Origin: Tolypothrix sp. PCC 7712
Lineage (GTDB): Bacteria; Cyanobacteriota; Cyanobacteriia; Cyanobacteriales; Nostocaceae
Reading direction: 5' to 3'
Assembly: GCF_025860405.1 (NCBI RefSeq)
Contig: NZ_CP063785.1
Location: forward strand, 2,108,001-2,172,000
Length of the DNA stretch: 64,000 nt
Shown here: piece by piece, positions 1-9,470 of the stretch
How the letters are laid out: the number at the start of each line of letters is the position of its first letter
Position numbering within the stretch: position 1 is the stretch's first letter
Notes under the pieces: model-generated
Told to the model about the DNA's origin: nothing
Database searches by the model: none
The model's input: the letters and a program-made list of their open reading frames with translations, nothing else
Position numbers and translations under genes: made by a program

Positions 1-35
1 CCTTGTCCCAATCCCCAGTCCCCAATCCCTAATCC
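1..35. repeat. STRR-type heptamer tract (left edge)
   Basis: The window opens inside a C-rich run of near-heptamers (CCCCAGT, CCCCAAT). The same repeat type recurs at least six more times in the window. The tract is cut by the window edge, so its full length is unknown. No coding sense is apparent. Confidence 0.7.
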
Positions 36-203
36 AAAAGCAACCGCCCTCTGAATTTTGCCTGATATATGGGGCAAATCATCAAAGGGCGTATAGTAAT
101 TCGCTAACAGGTATTTAAATTTAGTGGTTTCGTTGTTCAATAGCCAAATGTCTATTGTTCCAACAAACTTTTGAAGCTATAACGCGTAGAGCTAATTCTT
201 GAA

Positions 204-1625
204 TTATTGAGAAACATTCATGCGATCGCTAAATTCGGAGTTGTAACCTTCTTCGCCGTGTTCGTTAATATCTAAACCTTGGTATTCTGCTTCTTCCTTG
301 ACGCGTAGACCAACGGTCGCCTCAATAATTTTCAGAATCACCCAAGTACCAACAGCAGCGATCACATAAGCAATCACAATGGCTGCTAGTTCAACTCCTA
401 ATTCACCAAAGTTACCACGCAGTACGCCGTCTTTACCACCACCGTTAACTTGGGTAGTAGCAAAGATTGCGGTTAAAATTGCCCCAACTGTACCACCAAC
501 ACCATGTACTGGGTAGGTATCTAAAGCATCGTCAATTTGGACTTTATGCTTGAAACTAACAGCGTAGAAGCAGACAAAAGCGGTGATGAAGCCAATTAAA
601 ATTGCTGATAAGGGAGTTACAAACCCTGCAGCTGGCGTAATGCCTACTAAACCTGCAACTGCTCCTGTAGCAGCACCTACTGCGGTGGGTTTACCGCGTA
701 AAACTGCTTCTAAAATCAGCCACATGAGGGCAGCAGCGGCTGCTGCTGTATTAGTAGCAACAAAGGCTGTGGTTGCTATATTGGTGACTATGTTACCCGA
801 AGTTCCCCCAGCAACAGACAAAGCACTTCCGGCATTGAACCCGAACCAGCCAAACCACAGTAAGCCAGCACCCAACAAAATAAACGGCACGTTATGCGGT
901 GGGCTGAGGCGATCGGGATGTTGTTTACGAGGGCCAAGGACGATCGCGGCGACGAGAGCTGAAACACCAGAACTGATGTGAACTACTGTCCCACCTGCAA
1001 AGTCTAAAGCACCTAAACCACCATACAATCCCAACAATCCACCTTTCGCCCATACCATGTGAGCAAGAGGTGTATAGACAAAGGTTGACCACAGCAGCAC
1101 AAATAGAGCATAGGCGCGGAAGCTCATCCGTTCTGCGATCGCGCCAGAAATCAAAGCTGGAGTAATAATGGCAAACATGGCTTGGTAAATCATGAATGCC
1201 TGGTGGGGAATTGTTCCAGCATAGGAAACCACTTCTGGAGGGTTGGAACCTTTAAGATAATCAGTGACTTCTAAGCCCACACCATTCAAACCAAGCCATT
1301 GCAATCCCCCGATAAACGGTAAACCGGGTGCGAAGGAAAGGCTATAGCCCCACAGAATCCAGGTGACACCCACGATCGCCATCAACACAAAACTCATCAT
1401 CAATGTGTTGAGGATATTTCGCGATCGCACAAATCCACCATAGAAGAATGCCAATCCTGGTGTCATTAGTAGCACTAATGCTGCTGAAATCAGCATAAAT
1501 GCTGTGTCTCCAGTATCAGCAGTCGGAGGAGCAGCCGCAGCAGCTTGGGCAAAAGCATTGCCCATTAACGGCCCTCCCAACAGCAACAGGGTCATAGCCC
1601 CAATAATTACAACTTTCTTCAACAC
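204..1625 (-). CDS. amt: Ammonium transporter (Amt/MEP/Rh family)
   Basis: This is an inner-membrane ammonium channel of 473 residues, a usual length for cyanobacterial Amt. Residues 1-26 look like a signal peptide ending AFA before Q27, followed by about 11 hydrophobic segments. The family signature TPGLAFFYGG lies in the first segment, and both pore histidines are present, in DFAGGTVVHISSG and in TYPVHGVGG. The start is GTG at 1625; an ATG ten codons in would remove the two lysines of the signal peptide, so GTG is preferred. A perfect GTA-N8-TAC box lies 52 bp upstream, which fits the known control of amt genes by NtcA under nitrogen limitation. It is the more distal of two amt genes on this strand. 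Which numbered paralogue (amt1, amt4, amtB) it is cannot be told from here. Confidence 0.95.
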   Translation of the reverse strand: MLKKVVIIGAMTLLLLGGPLMGNAFAQAAAAAPPTADTGDTAFMLISAALVLLMTPGLAFFYGGFVRSRNILNTLMMSFVLMAIVGVTWILWGYSLSFAPGLPFIGGLQWLGLNGVGLEVTDYLKGSNPPEVVSYAGTIPHQAFMIYQAMFAIITPALISGAIAERMSFRAYALFVLLWSTFVYTPLAHMVWAKGGLLGLYGGLGALDFAGGTVVHISSGVSALVAAIVLGPRKQHPDRLSPPHNVPFILLGAGLLWFGWFGFNAGSALSVAGGTSGNIVTNIATTAFVATNTAAAAAALMWLILEAVLRGKPTAVGAATGAVAGLVGITPAAGFVTPLSAILIGFITAFVCFYAVSFKHKVQIDDALDTYPVHGVGGTVGAILTAIFATTQVNGGGKDGVLRGNFGELGVELAAIVIAYVIAAVGTWVILKIIEATVGLRVKEEAEYQGLDINEHGEEGYNSEFSDRMNVSQ

Positions 1626-1676
1626 TTGTTTTTGTCCCCGAACACCAACATTGTTGTTTCACTTTTGACCAATATA

Positions 1677-1690
1677 GTATTGTTTTATAC
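1677..1690 (-). promoter_or_regulatory. Putative NtcA binding site upstream of amt
   Basis: The sequence reads GTATTGTTTTATAC, a perfect GTA-N8-TAC palindrome, 52 bp before the GTG start of the amt gene. NtcA, the cyanobacterial nitrogen regulator, binds this pattern and activates amt promoters in other cyanobacteria. A clear -10 box at the usual distance of about 22 bases was not found, so the exact promoter is open. Confidence 0.6.
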
Positions 1691-2027
1691 TTTATTTTGT
1701 CTAAATAAGTTACTCCAATTTAGTTGTTTAGAAAGGTTTATAAAAACATCATACTAATTGCAGATGCTAAATTTTGAATAATTTGTATAAAGATGCAATA
1801 ATTACATTTTTATATTCTTGTAATGTATTATGTGTTAGCTATATTCAAAGCAAAATGTGTTGAAATATAACTCTTACAAATAATACCTAGAATTAGTTAG
1901 TAAGTATGAGCAAAATTCATACTAGATTCATCTGTGGAGTTACATATTTACCTAATTATTCTAGTTTCTATTTGATGAGCAAGTTGAAGTAACCTGTGTT
2001 TGTACAATTCAGTAAAAAAATTTTAAA
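1691..2027. other. AT-rich spacer without a recognised gene
   Basis: This AT-rich spacer lies between the amt NtcA box and the end of the YnfA-family gene. Apart from the box just outside it, no reading frame, RNA gene or repeat was recognised. Confidence 0.5.
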
Positions 2028-2351
2028 CTATATTCTTGGTGCGTACACAATCACAAAAACACTTAACAAAGCTAAACAAGCTCCGATTAAATCGTATTGG
2101 TCTGGATGGACACCATCTACCAACCAACCCCAAACCATTGCGATTGCAATAAAAATCCCGCCATAAGCAGCATAAACTCTGCCAAAATTTGCAGGTTGTA
2201 GAGTAGCTATTACTCCATACATAGCTAAAAAAATACCACCTAATAGCCCCCACCACATAGGCTTATTTTCACGCAACCATAACCATATTAAGTAACCACC
2301 TCCTATTTCAAACAAAGCAGCCCAGACAAAATAAAACAGAGACTTCATCAT
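2028..2351 (-). CDS. YnfA/UPF0060 family small membrane protein
   Basis: The protein has 107 residues from the tandem ATGs at 2351/2348, matching the roughly 108-residue YnfA family. It has four hydrophobic segments and the family-like stretches ALFEIGGGYLIWLWLR near the N-terminus, NFGRVYAAYGGIFI in the middle and DQYDLIGA before the last segment. The family is structurally similar to small multidrug resistance proteins; its substrate is uncertain. A longer frame extends to 2453, but it would run through a terminator-like hairpin and adds non-family residues, so the short start is chosen. It sits between two amt genes on the same strand; whether it is co-transcribed with the upstream amt depends on that terminator. 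Confidence 0.85.
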   Translation of the reverse strand: MMKSLFYFVWAALFEIGGGYLIWLWLRENKPMWWGLLGGIFLAMYGVIATLQPANFGRVYAAYGGIFIAIAMVWGWLVDGVHPDQYDLIGACLALLSVFVIVYAPRI

Positions 2352-2378
2352 TAATTTATTAGTTTTTAAATGTGAAAT

Positions 2379-2422
2379 AAAAATCCCACCACCTGTATGT
2401 GCATAAAAATTACAGGGGTGGG
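2379..2422 (-). terminator. Probable rho-independent terminator after the upstream amt
   Basis: On the minus strand the arms CCCACCCCTGT and ACAGGTGGTGGG pair with one small internal bulge and are followed by ATTTTTATTT. It lies 35 bp beyond the amt stop and before the YnfA start, so it would separate the two genes. Confidence 0.6.
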
Positions 2423-2456
2423 TTGTTATCAGTAAAATCAAGAAAAAAATCAAACG

Positions 2457-4067
2457 TTACAAGGTATTAGGTAAATCACGACCTTGTGGAACGTCTCCTG
2501 AACTGTAACCTTCAGAAAATCCATCGGAACTAGCTTCTGTAAGAAATCCACTGTAGGCTTCCATACCGTGTTCACCGATATCTAAACCTTCCAATTCCTC
2601 TTTACGAGTTACTCGGATACCCAAAGTAGCTTTCAATACCATCCAAAATATGCTACTGAGCAAGACTGTAATACCACCTACAGCCAAAATGCCTACTATT
2701 TGCGGAATTAGGGTGCCAAAGCCACCACCAAAGAACAGACCATGTGGGCCTACTGGTTTCCCAGCTAGGTCAACTAACCAAGGATAGCCACCAGGGCCGA
2801 CAGCAAACAGACCTACTGCCAAAGTTCCCCAAACACCACAAACTAGGTGAACTGAGGTAGCGCCTACAGGGTCGTCAATACCGATGCGATCGAAGAAAGG
2901 AACAGAAAAGACGACTATTACACCAGCAACTAAACCAATAATTACAGAGCTGCCAATGTTGATGTAAGCACAAGATGCTGTGACACCAACCAAGCCAGCC
3001 AAAATACCATTGATAATCATTGACAGGTCTGGCTTGCCTAAGTACAACCAAGCTGTAATTGTTGCAGCAATTCCACCTACTGCACCCGCCATGTTAGTTG
3101 TTAAAGCAATGTGAGTAATTGCGTTGGGATCAGCAGCCATGACTGAACCGGGGTTAAATCCAAACCAGCCTAACCAGAGAATTAAACAGCCTAAGGTAGC
3201 AATACTCATGTTATGGCCAGGGAGAGCCACAACTTGTTTATCTTGATATTTTCCAATACGCGGGCCCAAGAATGCAGCCCCCATTAAAGCAGCCCAACCA
3301 CCAACTGAGTGAACGACTGTAGAACCAGCAAAGTCCCAGAAGCCCATATCAGCCAACCAACCAGCACCCCAAATCCAATGTCCGGTAATGGGGTAGGCAA
3401 TACCTACAAGTAAGATGCTGAAAATGAGGAAGTCAACAAACTTAATCCGTTCTGCAACTGCACCAGAAACAATTGTGGCGGCGGTTCCAGCAAATACTAA
3501 TTGGAATAAAAATTTGGCAGCTAAAGGAACACCTGTCCAACTCAAGGCACTAAAAATACCTTTGTAAGCGTCTCCAGTTGCGGGACTGTTATCTGTGCCT
3601 CCTAGGAAAAATCCACTCAGCCCAATAAAATCATTCCCATCGCCAAACATTAAACCAAAACCGATTGCCCAAAAAGCTACTGTAGAGAGAGCAAAGACAA
3701 TCAAGTTTTTAGCTAGAACGTTGACAGCATTTTTTTGGCGGCAGAAGCCGGTTTCTAACATACAAAAACCAGCGTTCATAAAGAACACTAAAAATGCTGC
3801 GATCGCTACCCATAAAGTGTCAATAGCAACTTTTAGTTCTGCTGTGGTTGGCCCTGCAGCGGGTGCTTGAGCAAATGCAGCATAACCCCATCCTAAAACT
3901 ATTAAACTAGCTAAAGCTAGGCTAGCTTGCCAATTGGGGGAGAGCCGTTTAATTGTGCTAGCTAATCTGTCTATATTTGATTGAGATTTTGAACTTTTAA
4001 AGTGACTTTTTGCTGTTCTTTGCCTACTTTTGGCTTTTAATTTCTGTTTTTGCGTAAGTTTGAACAT
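2457..4067 (-). CDS. amt: Ammonium transporter (Amt family) with long basic N-terminus
   Basis: This second Amt channel has 536 residues. The core carries the two pore histidines, in [13 protein letters not shown] and [10 protein letters not shown], and the segment [17 protein letters not shown] typical of the longer Amt subgroup. The C-terminus has the [14 protein letters not shown] motif common in cyanobacterial Amts. Unusually, about 45 lysine/arginine/serine-rich residues precede the hydrophobic signal-like segment, which ends AFA before QAPAAG near residue 66; no internal Met offers a shorter start. The n-region is therefore very long for a signal peptide. A perfect NtcA-type box lies about 470 bp upstream. 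Together with the gene at 204-1625 it resembles the amt clusters of heterocystous cyanobacteria. Confidence 0.95.
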   Translation of the reverse strand: MFKLTQKQKLKAKSRQRTAKSHFKSSKSQSNIDRLASTIKRLSPNWQASLALASLIVLGWGYAAFAQAPAAGPTTAELKVAIDTLWVAIAAFLVFFMNAGFCMLETGFCRQKNAVNVLAKNLIVFALSTVAFWAIGFGLMFGDGNDFIGLSGFFLGGTDNSPATGDAYKGIFSALSWTGVPLAAKFLFQLVFAGTAATIVSGAVAERIKFVDFLIFSILLVGIAYPITGHWIWGAGWLADMGFWDFAGSTVVHSVGGWAALMGAAFLGPRIGKYQDKQVVALPGHNMSIATLGCLILWLGWFGFNPGSVMAADPNAITHIALTTNMAGAVGGIAATITAWLYLGKPDLSMIINGILAGLVGVTASCAYINIGSSVIIGLVAGVIVVFSVPFFDRIGIDDPVGATSVHLVCGVWGTLAVGLFAVGPGGYPWLVDLAGKPVGPHGLFFGGGFGTLIPQIVGILAVGGITVLLSSIFWMVLKATLGIRVTRKEELEGLDIGEHGMEAYSGFLTEASSDGFSEGYSSGDVPQGRDLPNTL

Positions 4068-4822
4068 TTTACTCCCAACAATTTTTCCAGGAAATACAGG
4101 AAATAATATAGTTAAGCCAACCGAAGTAGCACTTGAATCTCATCAACTATTTGTTGATATTTGGCCGTTCAAGTAATTTGGATTGCAAATCAGAAACTCG
4201 AATATCCTAATAGGAGTGTAAAGAAAGATTGCTACTTTTGTAAATATTTTTTCCAAATTTCAAGTTGACTCAAGCAGGAATTATTAATTGTGAAAAAGTC
4301 AAGCCTGATTCACTAAATCTTTAATTTTTAATGATGAAGCTTAGAGATGTACTCCTTCATCTTTAATGAGAAACCACCACAACATTTTAGAGAGTGAAAA
4401 TTCACCTCCATAACAAAATTTTGGATGCCATCTAAAATTAATTTACAGGAATCATACAAGTGATTTCCGTAGATAACTTTTATGCAGGCATTAATAAATT
4501 TGATTGATTGTCTATGTTACCAAAATGATAATTCTGTATCAGGAGATACGATTTATCTATAAGACCGCTTTCTTTGGCATTTCAATGTAAGAACACAACA
4601 AACTGAAATTCGATATTGTCAGGATTTTCCGACATCTCAATCAAAATATCTGTAAGAATATTAAATTTTTATAACAAAAATGAATAAACTTACTGTAAGT
4701 AAAAGATGTTTTAATATTTACATTGCATTATTAAATACAATAGTTAGCCGTATTGTTTCTAAGTAAAGGGTTAATAAAATAACATCAAAAATTACAATTA
4801 ACCCTCATGTATGAATTTAAAT
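4068..4822. other. Long AT-rich spacer before amt
   Basis: The spacer is 755 bp. It contains the NtcA-type box at 4536-4549. No convincing reading frame, tRNA or dispersed repeat was seen elsewhere in it; it is probably the regulatory leader of the amt gene. Confidence 0.5.
4536..4549 (-). promoter_or_regulatory. Putative NtcA binding site far upstream of the second amt
   Basis: The sequence GTATCAGGAGATAC is a perfect GTA-N8-TAC box in the long spacer before the amt start at 4067. On the minus strand TAACAT follows it after 16 bases and could be a -10 element, although the usual spacing is nearer 22. The 470-bp distance implies a long leader if this is the promoter. It lies between divergent-facing neighbours only in the sense that purE is also on the minus strand upstream. 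Confidence 0.45.
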
Positions 4823-5344
4823 TTATGGCAATTCCGTTTTGAGATATTCTTGATAGCCCAGTTGTTCTAGTTTAGCTTGCTTTGCCATTACTGATTCTGA
4901 TAGAATTTGCCGATATTTTTGGACTTTTTCTAATAATGCTGGTTGATGGCTAGCAAGAATTTGCACCGCTAAAAGTCCGGCATTTTTAGCATTACCAATT
5001 GCTACTGTGGCTACAGGAATCCCACCAGGCATTTGTACAATTGAATACAAAGAATCAACACCTTGTAAATTACGAGTAGCAACAGGAACACCAATTACCG
5101 GGAGAGGAGTTAAAGCAGCAACCATTCCGGGAAGATGAGCCGCTCCACCAGCACCAGCAATAATCACTTTAATACCGCGTTGGTGTGCTGTTTGTGCATA
5201 TTGCACCATGCGTTCTGGGGTACGATGAGCAGAAACGATCGCCACTTCAGCTTCTACACCAAACTCTTCACAAATTGCGATCGCATCTTTCATGGTGGGC
5301 AAGTCAGAATCGCTGCCCATGATAATACCGACAATGGGAGACAT
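4823..5344 (-). CDS. purE: 5-(carboxyamino)imidazole ribonucleotide mutase
   Basis: PurE converts N5-CAIR to CAIR in de novo purine synthesis. The 173-residue protein begins with the substrate loop [13 protein letters not shown], followed by [10 protein letters not shown] with the catalytic histidine, and [11 protein letters not shown]. Length and motif order are those of bacterial class I PurE. The ATG at 5344 directly precedes the first beta strand. The gene is divergent from nagA, with about 85 bp between the starts. No purK partner is adjacent. Confidence 0.96.
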   Translation of the reverse strand: MSPIVGIIMGSDSDLPTMKDAIAICEEFGVEAEVAIVSAHRTPERMVQYAQTAHQRGIKVIIAGAGGAAHLPGMVAALTPLPVIGVPVATRNLQGVDSLYSIVQMPGGIPVATVAIGNAKNAGLLAVQILASHQPALLEKVQKYRQILSESVMAKQAKLEQLGYQEYLKTELP

Positions 5345-5428
5345 AAAATTTTAGATTTGGGATTTTGGATTATTGCCGACTATTACATCTAAAATCGGTT
5401 GAGGTTTAGTTATTTTCCCGTCAATGTG

Positions 5429-6604
5429 ATGACTAAAGCAACACCAAGAGCGATCGCCAAGAATGTAGATATCATTAATGCCAGAGTCCCAGGGTATAAA
5501 AACTTGCAGATGCTCTTGATTAATGAGGCTGGAATTATCGAGCAAATTCTGCCGATGACTACTGTATTTAAGCGAGTTGCTGGGCCAGATTTGCAAGTTT
5601 TAGATATTGCGGGTGATTGGATTTCTTTAGGCGGTGTTGATTTACAGATTAATGGGGCTTTAGGTTTAGCATTTCCGGAATTAGAACCTAATAATGCTGA
5701 GTTATTGCCTAAAATATCGCAATTTTTATGGGATGCGGGCGTTGATGGTTTCTTGCCTACATTAGTAACAACTTCTGTGGAAAATATTCAGCGATCGCTA
5801 GCAATTATCGCTGATTTTATGCAAACTCAAACCACAGGTTCTCAAATTCTGGGTGTACATTTAGAAGGGCCATTTTTAAACTCTCAAAAGCGCGGCGCGC
5901 ATCCTGCTGAATATCTCTTGCCTTTGACGCTAAATGAAGTGAAGCGGGTTTTGGGTGACTATGCCCATGTTGTGAAAGTTATCACCCTCGCACCAGAGTT
6001 AGATCCAACTGGGGAAGTCATTCCATATTTGCGTTCTTTGGGCATCACCATCAGTTTAGGGCATTCTCAGGCGACAGCCGCCCAAGCACAACAAGCCTTT
6101 GAATTAGGCGCAACAATGGTTACCCATGCTTTTAACGCTATGCCACCATTACATCACCGCGAACCAGGATTATTAGGCGCAGCAATTACCCATCCTCATG
6201 TGATGTCTGGTTTTATTGCCGATGGACAGCACGTTGTGCCCACAATGTTACAAATTCTCATTCGTGCGGCTTGTGGATTATTCCTCGTCAGCGATGCCTT
6301 GGCACCTTTGGGATTACCCGACGGCTTGTATCCTTGGGACAGTCGGCAAATAGAGGTTAAGCACGGTACAGCAAGACTACCTGATGGAACACTATCTGGA
6401 ACAACTTTACCCTTGTTAGTTGGTGTGCAAAATTTAGTGAAGTGGGGCATTTGTGACATAGAGACAGCCATTATACTGGCTACTGATGCACCTAGACGCG
6501 CGATCGCACTCCCAGGCATTTCTCCCAGCCAACCCGCCAATTTATTGCGCTGGCATTGGCAGGAAGCTACACGAGAGTTGACTTGGCAGCGATTGTTCAT
6601 GTAA
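5429..6604 (+). CDS. nagA: N-acetylglucosamine-6-phosphate deacetylase
   Basis: NagA hydrolyses GlcNAc-6-phosphate to GlcN-6-phosphate and acetate, mainly in peptidoglycan amino-sugar recycling. The amidohydrolase motifs are present in order: GGVDLQINGALG, HLEGPFLNSQKRGAH (metal Glu), TLAPE, GHSQATAAQA (metal His), THAFNAMPPLHHREPG (metal His) and VSDALAPLG (catalytic Asp). The ATG at 5429 gives 391 residues; an upstream TTG at 5399 would add ten residues without similarity. It is divergent from purE. No nagB or sugar transporter is next to it. Confidence 0.93.
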   Translation: MTKATPRAIAKNVDIINARVPGYKNLQMLLINEAGIIEQILPMTTVFKRVAGPDLQVLDIAGDWISLGGVDLQINGALGLAFPELEPNNAELLPKISQFLWDAGVDGFLPTLVTTSVENIQRSLAIIADFMQTQTTGSQILGVHLEGPFLNSQKRGAHPAEYLLPLTLNEVKRVLGDYAHVVKVITLAPELDPTGEVIPYLRSLGITISLGHSQATAAQAQQAFELGATMVTHAFNAMPPLHHREPGLLGAAITHPHVMSGFIADGQHVVPTMLQILIRAACGLFLVSDALAPLGLPDGLYPWDSRQIEVKHGTARLPDGTLSGTTLPLLVGVQNLVKWGICDIETAIILATDAPRRAIALPGISPSQPANLLRWHWQEATRELTWQRLFM

Positions 6605-6746
6605 ATTTCTGTAAGCTTAAATTTCGATTATCATCTAATTATTTAACTTTTGTAAAATTTAAGGTTTTCTTTAGAATTAATAATTTAATATTTTATTTAG
6701 ATTCTTCGCAGCACTTTTATGGATTTGCAGGAATCGGAGAGTTGTA

Positions 6747-6977
6747 ATGAATGTATGCCTTGTGAACTCCAAGATTTTACGTCAACTGTGGTCTGTAGTT
6801 GAACAAACCCAAACCAGCACTCTGGTGGGATTGAATGATACAGACTTAGCCAAGCAGTTGTTAGGACAGGTTGATAGCAAAACAGCACTCAGCCGTGAAG
6901 AAAAGAATTCGTTAAGTGATTACATATTCTCTAGAACTCAACTCATACGTGATTTAGCTTTTGCACGGGCGGCATAA
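6747..6977 (+). CDS. Small conserved cyanobacterial protein of unknown function
   Basis: The 76-residue product has no signal peptide or membrane segment and looks largely helical. GGAGAG lies five bases before the ATG, a good ribosome-binding site, and a hairpin terminator follows the stop, so it appears to be a genuine monocistronic gene. The middle segment (LVGLNDTDLAKQLLGQV) and the SREEKNSLSDYI segment look like amphipathic helices. The sequence resembles small proteins seen in other filamentous cyanobacteria, but I cannot give a function. Confidence 0.75.
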   Translation: MNVCLVNSKILRQLWSVVEQTQTSTLVGLNDTDLAKQLLGQVDSKTALSREEKNSLSDYIFSRTQLIRDLAFARAA

Positions 6978-7083
6978 AACGTATTAAATATTACCGTGTT
7001 AGTTTTGCTTAATGTTTAAGTGAAGTTTATATTTTTAACTTCGGTATTGAAAACTCCCATCGTCATATGGATTCTCCCAGTTA

Positions 7084-7113
7084 CCTCAGCTTCACAGTGC
7101 TGGGGTTTTTTAT
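7084..7113 (+). terminator. Rho-independent terminator
   Basis: The arms CCTCAGC and GCTGGGG (7 bp, one G-U) enclose an 8-base loop and are followed by TTTTTTATT. It ends the transcript of the small gene at 6747-6977. Confidence 0.8.
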
Positions 7114-7120
7114 TGTAATT

Positions 7121-7286
7121 GGGCATGGGGCATGGGGCATTGGGCATTGGGCATGGGGCATTGGGCATTGGGCATCGGGCATTGGGCATTGGTGATTTTA
7201 CTTCTATTACCCATTACCCCTTACCCCTTACCCATTACCCATTACCCCTTACCCATTACCCATTACCCATTCCCCATTCCCCAACT
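7121..7286. repeat. STRR-type tract, GGGCATT/GGGCATG then CCCATTA
   Basis: About 70 bases of tandem GGGCATT/GGGCATG units are followed by tandem CCCATTA and CCCCTTA units. The two halves have opposite strand bias and can partly pair with each other. Several overlapping frames stay open through it only because of the repeat; no gene is called. Confidence 0.85.
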
Positions 7287-9366
7287 AATACCCAGGTTCT
7301 CCCAGCAATACAATTGAGCATTTCAATTCTCTAAGCACTTGGGTTGTGACGTGGCTGACGGCTAATCCGCCGGCGGTGCGATAACGGACGGAACGTAAGA
7401 CGGCTAAATCAAATTTCTCAGCTTCGCGGATGATGACTCTAGCGACATCATCACCCTTAATGGTTTGAATGTTGGTATTTACCTGTAACTGACTTTTAGC
7501 AGCGATATCAGATAATTGAGCAGCAAATCTGTCTACTAAATGTGGGGGAGTTTTGCGATCGCTCACATGTAACAATACCACTTCTGCTTGATTGACATCA
7601 GCCAAAATTTGAGCAAACCTAATAGCGCCTATGGTTTGGCGTGTTAAGTCCCCCACTGGTACAAGAATTCTTTGAATAGTTGTGGGGCTACTTAAAAGGC
7701 GTGTTACAGCCACCGGACAGTGAGAAGACCAGAAGACACTATCAATCACACTACCAAATAACCTGGCCCGCAAACCTGTTGTCCGCGACCAACCCATAAC
7801 AACCAAACTAGCGTTTTGTTCTCGACTAGTGCGGCTAATTCCTAAAGCTGCATCATCATCAATCCGAATTGCTGGTGAAACTTCTACGTCAAATTCTTGA
7901 CTGATTTCTCGAGTTAAATTTAATCTTTGCTTACTTTCCTCCAGTGCTGTAACTAATTGCGGATCATCCATTTGGATATGAGCTTTAGTAATAGCTAATG
8001 GCACAATTCTTCCCGATTCATGACGACCAATCAGGGCTGCCATTTCTATCAGATAGCGTTGGGTTTGGGGATTGTATATCGGTACGATAATTGTAAAGGG
8101 ATCGTGTTTATCTTCTACTAGTTGTTCCTGTGAATTATCCCACCAATTTGTCAGCTTATCTGTGGCAAAATCTGATTCAGAAACTTGTAATGCAGTTGCA
8201 ACCCTGGCGGTGATTACTGGGCCAAGAATTGCGGTAACTAGCATTAGCACAATCACACTGTTTAATACACCTTCGCTAATTAACCTTTCACCTGCAGGAT
8301 TGACAGTTTGATACGCAACCAATGTAGCTGCTAGAGTAGCTGCTACCTGTGGTAATGATAATGACCACATAGTTAGCATTTCTGCTGTGTTGTAGCGGTA
8401 AAGCAGTTTAGCTAAAAATGCTGCTATAAATTTACTACAAATTAAAGCTACTACAATTACTACAGTTAACCAAATAGAACTGAGAGTTTTGATAAAAGCC
8501 GGAATATCAATTAATAATCCCATGTCTACAAAGAAACAAGGGATAAACAAAACACTCCCAATAAACTCTACTTTTTCTTTGACTGGACTGCGTCCGAGAA
8601 CATCGTTAACTGCTAAACCTGCTAAAAATGCACCTACAATTTTTTCAACTCCTATTATCTGCGCTCCTACAGAAGCTAAAAATAATGCTAATAATATAAA
8701 TAAAAACTGATTACTTTGTTCATCTCCAGTGCGGCGAAAAAACTGTTTTCCTACCCAGTCAAAGCCAAATAGAACTACTATAGAGTAAATAGCTAAACCG
8801 CCTAATAAAGTTGCCAAGCTAATAGCTGAGAATTCCCCACCATGAATTCCCACACAAATTGCTAGTACTAATAAAGCACCTGTATCGGTAAAAATAGTAG
8901 CACCGATTGTCACAGTAACGGCTTCATTGGTAACTACTCCCAAACGGCTGACAATGGGGTAAGCCAAAAGAGTATGTGAGGCAAGTAAAGAACCAATTAA
9001 AACCGAAGCATTCCAACTAAAATTAAATAAACGCCCGGCAGCAATTCCTGCAATCAATGGTACTAAAAAAGTTAAAGCTCCAAAACCTATGGAGCGATTT
9101 TTAGTTTTACGGAACTGTTCTAAATCAATTTCTAACCCTGCTACGAACATCAAATAAATTTTGCCAATATCCGAGAGCAGTTTGATAGTATCAGACTCAG
9201 AATCTAACAACTTTAAGCCGTTTTGTCCTAAAACCACACCTGCTATTAGTAAACCCACTAATCCAGGTAATTTCAACCGTTCAAATATTGGAGGTACAGT
9301 AAAGATTACTGCCAAAAGAATTGTAAAGGCAATAATAGGAGTTTCTGCTAATGAGCTTAGATTCAT
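7285..9366 (-). CDS. CPA2-family cation/proton antiporter with two universal-stress domains
   Basis: This is a membrane antiporter of about 693 residues. The N-terminal 400 residues hold about 12 hydrophobic segments with Na+/H+ exchanger features (GLVGLLIAGVVLGQNG, FVAGLEID, SLLASHTLLAYPIV, GAFLAGLAVN). The remainder is cytoplasmic: two UspA-like folds of roughly 130 residues, the second starting RILVPVGDLTRQ. This arrangement is common in cyanobacterial Na+/H+ or K+/H+ exchangers. The ATG at 9366 is preferred over one at 9438, because the longer frame runs through a perfect 30-bp palindrome that belongs to the leader. The ion specificity cannot be read from the sequence. It is convergent with the upstream small gene. 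Confidence 0.88.
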   Translation of the reverse strand: MNLSSLAETPIIAFTILLAVIFTVPPIFERLKLPGLVGLLIAGVVLGQNGLKLLDSESDTIKLLSDIGKIYLMFVAGLEIDLEQFRKTKNRSIGFGALTFLVPLIAGIAAGRLFNFSWNASVLIGSLLASHTLLAYPIVSRLGVVTNEAVTVTIGATIFTDTGALLVLAICVGIHGGEFSAISLATLLGGLAIYSIVVLFGFDWVGKQFFRRTGDEQSNQFLFILLALFLASVGAQIIGVEKIVGAFLAGLAVNDVLGRSPVKEKVEFIGSVLFIPCFFVDMGLLIDIPAFIKTLSSIWLTVVIVVALICSKFIAAFLAKLLYRYNTAEMLTMWSLSLPQVAATLAATLVAYQTVNPAGERLISEGVLNSVIVLMLVTAILGPVITARVATALQVSESDFATDKLTNWWDNSQEQLVEDKHDPFTIIVPIYNPQTQRYLIEMAALIGRHESGRIVPLAITKAHIQMDDPQLVTALEESKQRLNLTREISQEFDVEVSPAIRIDDDAALGISRTSREQNASLVVMGWSRTTGLRARLFGSVIDSVFWSSHCPVAVTRLLSSPTTIQRILVPVGDLTRQTIGAIRFAQILADVNQAEVVLLHVSDRKTPPHLVDRFAAQLSDIAAKSQLQVNTNIQTIKGDDVARVIIREAEKFDLAVLRSVRYRTAGGLAVSHVTTQVLRELKCSIVLLGEPGY

Positions 9367-9396
9367 TTTTAAACAAGAAAGGTATTTGGTAAAATT

Positions 9397-9470
9397 AAGC
9401 ATTCTAAAATTAATTTTAGAATGCTTATAACATAACAATTTGATATTGTTATTTCACAAATTGTTATGTT
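9397..9470 (-). promoter_or_regulatory. Two inverted repeats in the antiporter leader
   Basis: Positions 9397-9426 form a perfect 30-bp palindrome (arm AAGCATTCTAAAATT), 31 bp before the antiporter ATG. Positions 9429-9441 and 9458-9470 form a perfect 13-bp inverted repeat (AACATAACAATTT) with a 16-base spacer. In RNA they would make two stacked hairpins in the 5' leader; in DNA they could be operators. Confidence 0.55.

Noticed and set aside
583..981. Plus-strand frame opposite amt
   Set aside because: It is antisense to a well-supported amt gene with all Amt motifs and has no own features.
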